Positions 63,324 to 64,000 of a stretch of 64,000 nucleotides of DNA are shown here, in pieces. Each line of letters starts with the position of its first letter. The stretch's first letter is position 1. Both the position numbers and the translations under genes were made by a program. This stretch comes from Arthrobacter stackebrandtii. Its GTDB lineage: Bacteria; Actinomycetota; Actinomycetes; Actinomycetales; Micrococcaceae. The stretch is from contig NZ_JAGIOI010000001.1 in NCBI RefSeq assembly GCF_017876675.1, forward strand, positions 2,976,001-3,040,000, in the 5' to 3' direction. The notes under the pieces were generated by a model. The model was given only the letters and a program-made list of their open reading frames with translations. It had not been told where the DNA came from and did no database searches.

Positions 63324-64000
63324 TTACCAGTCGTGGACGGTGCCGTCGAGCAGTCGGTTCACGGGCAGGTATGCGGTGGTGTACCCGTAGCTGGCGGCCA
63401 GCTCTTCGTTGTAGTCGACGCCCAGGCCCGGGTTGTTGCCGGGGTGGAGCAGGCCGTTCTCAAAGGTGTAGCTGGTCTGGAAGACCTCCAGGGTTTCGGG
63501 GGAGTGTTTCATGTACTCTTGGATGCCGAAGTTGTGGATCGCCATGCCGAGGTGCAGTTGCGCCGCCTGGCCCACGGGGGAGATGTCGGTGGGGCCGTGG
63601 AAGCCGGACTTGATCTGGTAGATCGCAGCGAAGTCCATGAGTTTCTTCAGCGCCGTGACGCCGCCGGTGTGCGTGACCGCGCTGCGCACATAGTCAATGA
63701 GCTGTTCAGTGATGAGCGTCTGGTAGTCGAAGACCGAGTTGAATACCTCGCCAATGGCCAGAGGCGTGGTGGTCTGGGACCGGACCCGGCGCAGTCCCTC
63801 CTGGTTCTCGCCGGGCGTGCAGTCCTCGAGCCAGAACAGGTCGTACGGTTCCAGCGACTTGCCAAGGGACGCCGCCTGGTTGGGCGTCATGCGGTGGTGG
63901 CCGTCGTGCAGCAGGATCAGTTCCGGACCGAATTCCTCGCGCACCGCGGCGAACACCGAGGGGATGTGGCGCAGATAGGCGCGGGTGTCCCACGTTTCTT
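63324..64000 (-). CDS. D-mannonate dehydratase family protein, 5' end beyond window
   Basis: The C-terminal 225 or so residues of a second ManD-type enzyme; the frame stays open to the window edge, so the start lies outside. It has [47 protein letters not shown] and the same RLLDGTVHDW end as the gene at 61500. Differences cluster in the C-terminal part (TSYTFENGLLHPGNN). It faces the uxaC operon, so it may be the end of another sugar-acid operon with a different substrate. Confidence 0.88.
   Translation of the reverse strand, partial: ETWDTRAYLRHIPSVFAAVREEFGPELILLHDGHHRMTPNQAASLGKSLEPYDLFWLEDCTPGENQEGLRRVRSQTTTPLAIGEVFNSVFDYQTLITEQLIDYVRSAVTHTGGVTALKKLMDFAAIYQIKSGFHGPTDISPVGQAAQLHLGMAIHNFGIQEYMKHSPETLEVFQTSYTFENGLLHPGNNPGLGVDYNEELAASYGYTTAYLPVNRLLDGTVHDW

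Overview
The window is high-GC DNA from a Gram-positive actinomycete, most likely a member of the Micrococcaceae (Arthrobacter or a close relative). The markers are a fused E1/E2 2-oxoglutarate dehydrogenase (Kgd), a SigR/RsrA thiol-stress pair, GuaB1, a DUF4193 protein, the 24-residue ribosomal protein bL37, a SAM-IV riboswitch and the block prfB-ftsE-ftsX-M23 peptidase-smpB-ssrA. The family assignment is inference from gene content; no rRNA or tRNA gene was seen.

Region by region. 0.1-4.5 kb: a small excisionase-like HTH gene, then the 3' stub of a tad pilus ATPase gene followed by tadB, tadC, a pilin-like gene and three TadE/TadG-type genes. 4.5-12 kb: translation termination and ribosome rescue (prfB, smpB, ssrA) with division and cell-wall genes (ftsEX, an EnvC-like M23 peptidase, a GH3 protein). 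12-25 kb: L-serine dehydratase, a 2113-residue cell-wall-anchored surface protein with SdrD-B-like repeats, a frameshifted LuxR-type ATPase regulator, and a membrane-protein/HTH pair. 25-31 kb: DUF4193, an acyl-CoA synthetase, a manganese transport/regulation operon (mntH-mntR) with a clear operator, and a methyltransferase. 31-39 kb: a SAM-IV-controlled class V aminotransferase, hisN, rsgA, aroA, a DoxX-like protein, sigR-rsrA with a textbook SigR autopromoter, and a truncated globin. 40-48 kb: bL37, a PadR/DUF4097 pair, a GDSL-like protein, kgd and guaB1.

48-64 kb is a sugar-acid catabolic island. It holds an ABC importer (binding protein and two permeases, no ATPase), two LacI-family regulators, two Gfo/Idh/MocA oxidoreductases, two xylose-isomerase-like TIM-barrel enzymes, glucuronate isomerase (uxaC), fructuronate reductase, two ManD-type mannonate dehydratases (one cut by the window edge) and a gluconokinase-like kinase. 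Near-palindromic sites of the form TTGGCAAnCGGTTGnCAA precede the oxidoreductase operon and uxaC, and related TTGCCAA half-sites lie in front of the importer, so the units are probably one regulon. The oxidoreductase/TIM-barrel quartet without any glycosidase is the best candidate for a poorly described pathway: oxidative, rather than hydrolytic, opening of a glucuronide-type substrate.

Several gene-free gaps hold dispersed repeats, including a tandem repeat with a 32-bp period at two loci 11 kb apart, a 24-bp-arm inverted repeat and a duplicated hairpin element. Other points of interest are a frameshift in a G6 tract of the LuxR gene, a TadE gene with no visible start codon, and enzyme-family proteins lacking expected catalytic residues (GH3, GDSL-like).
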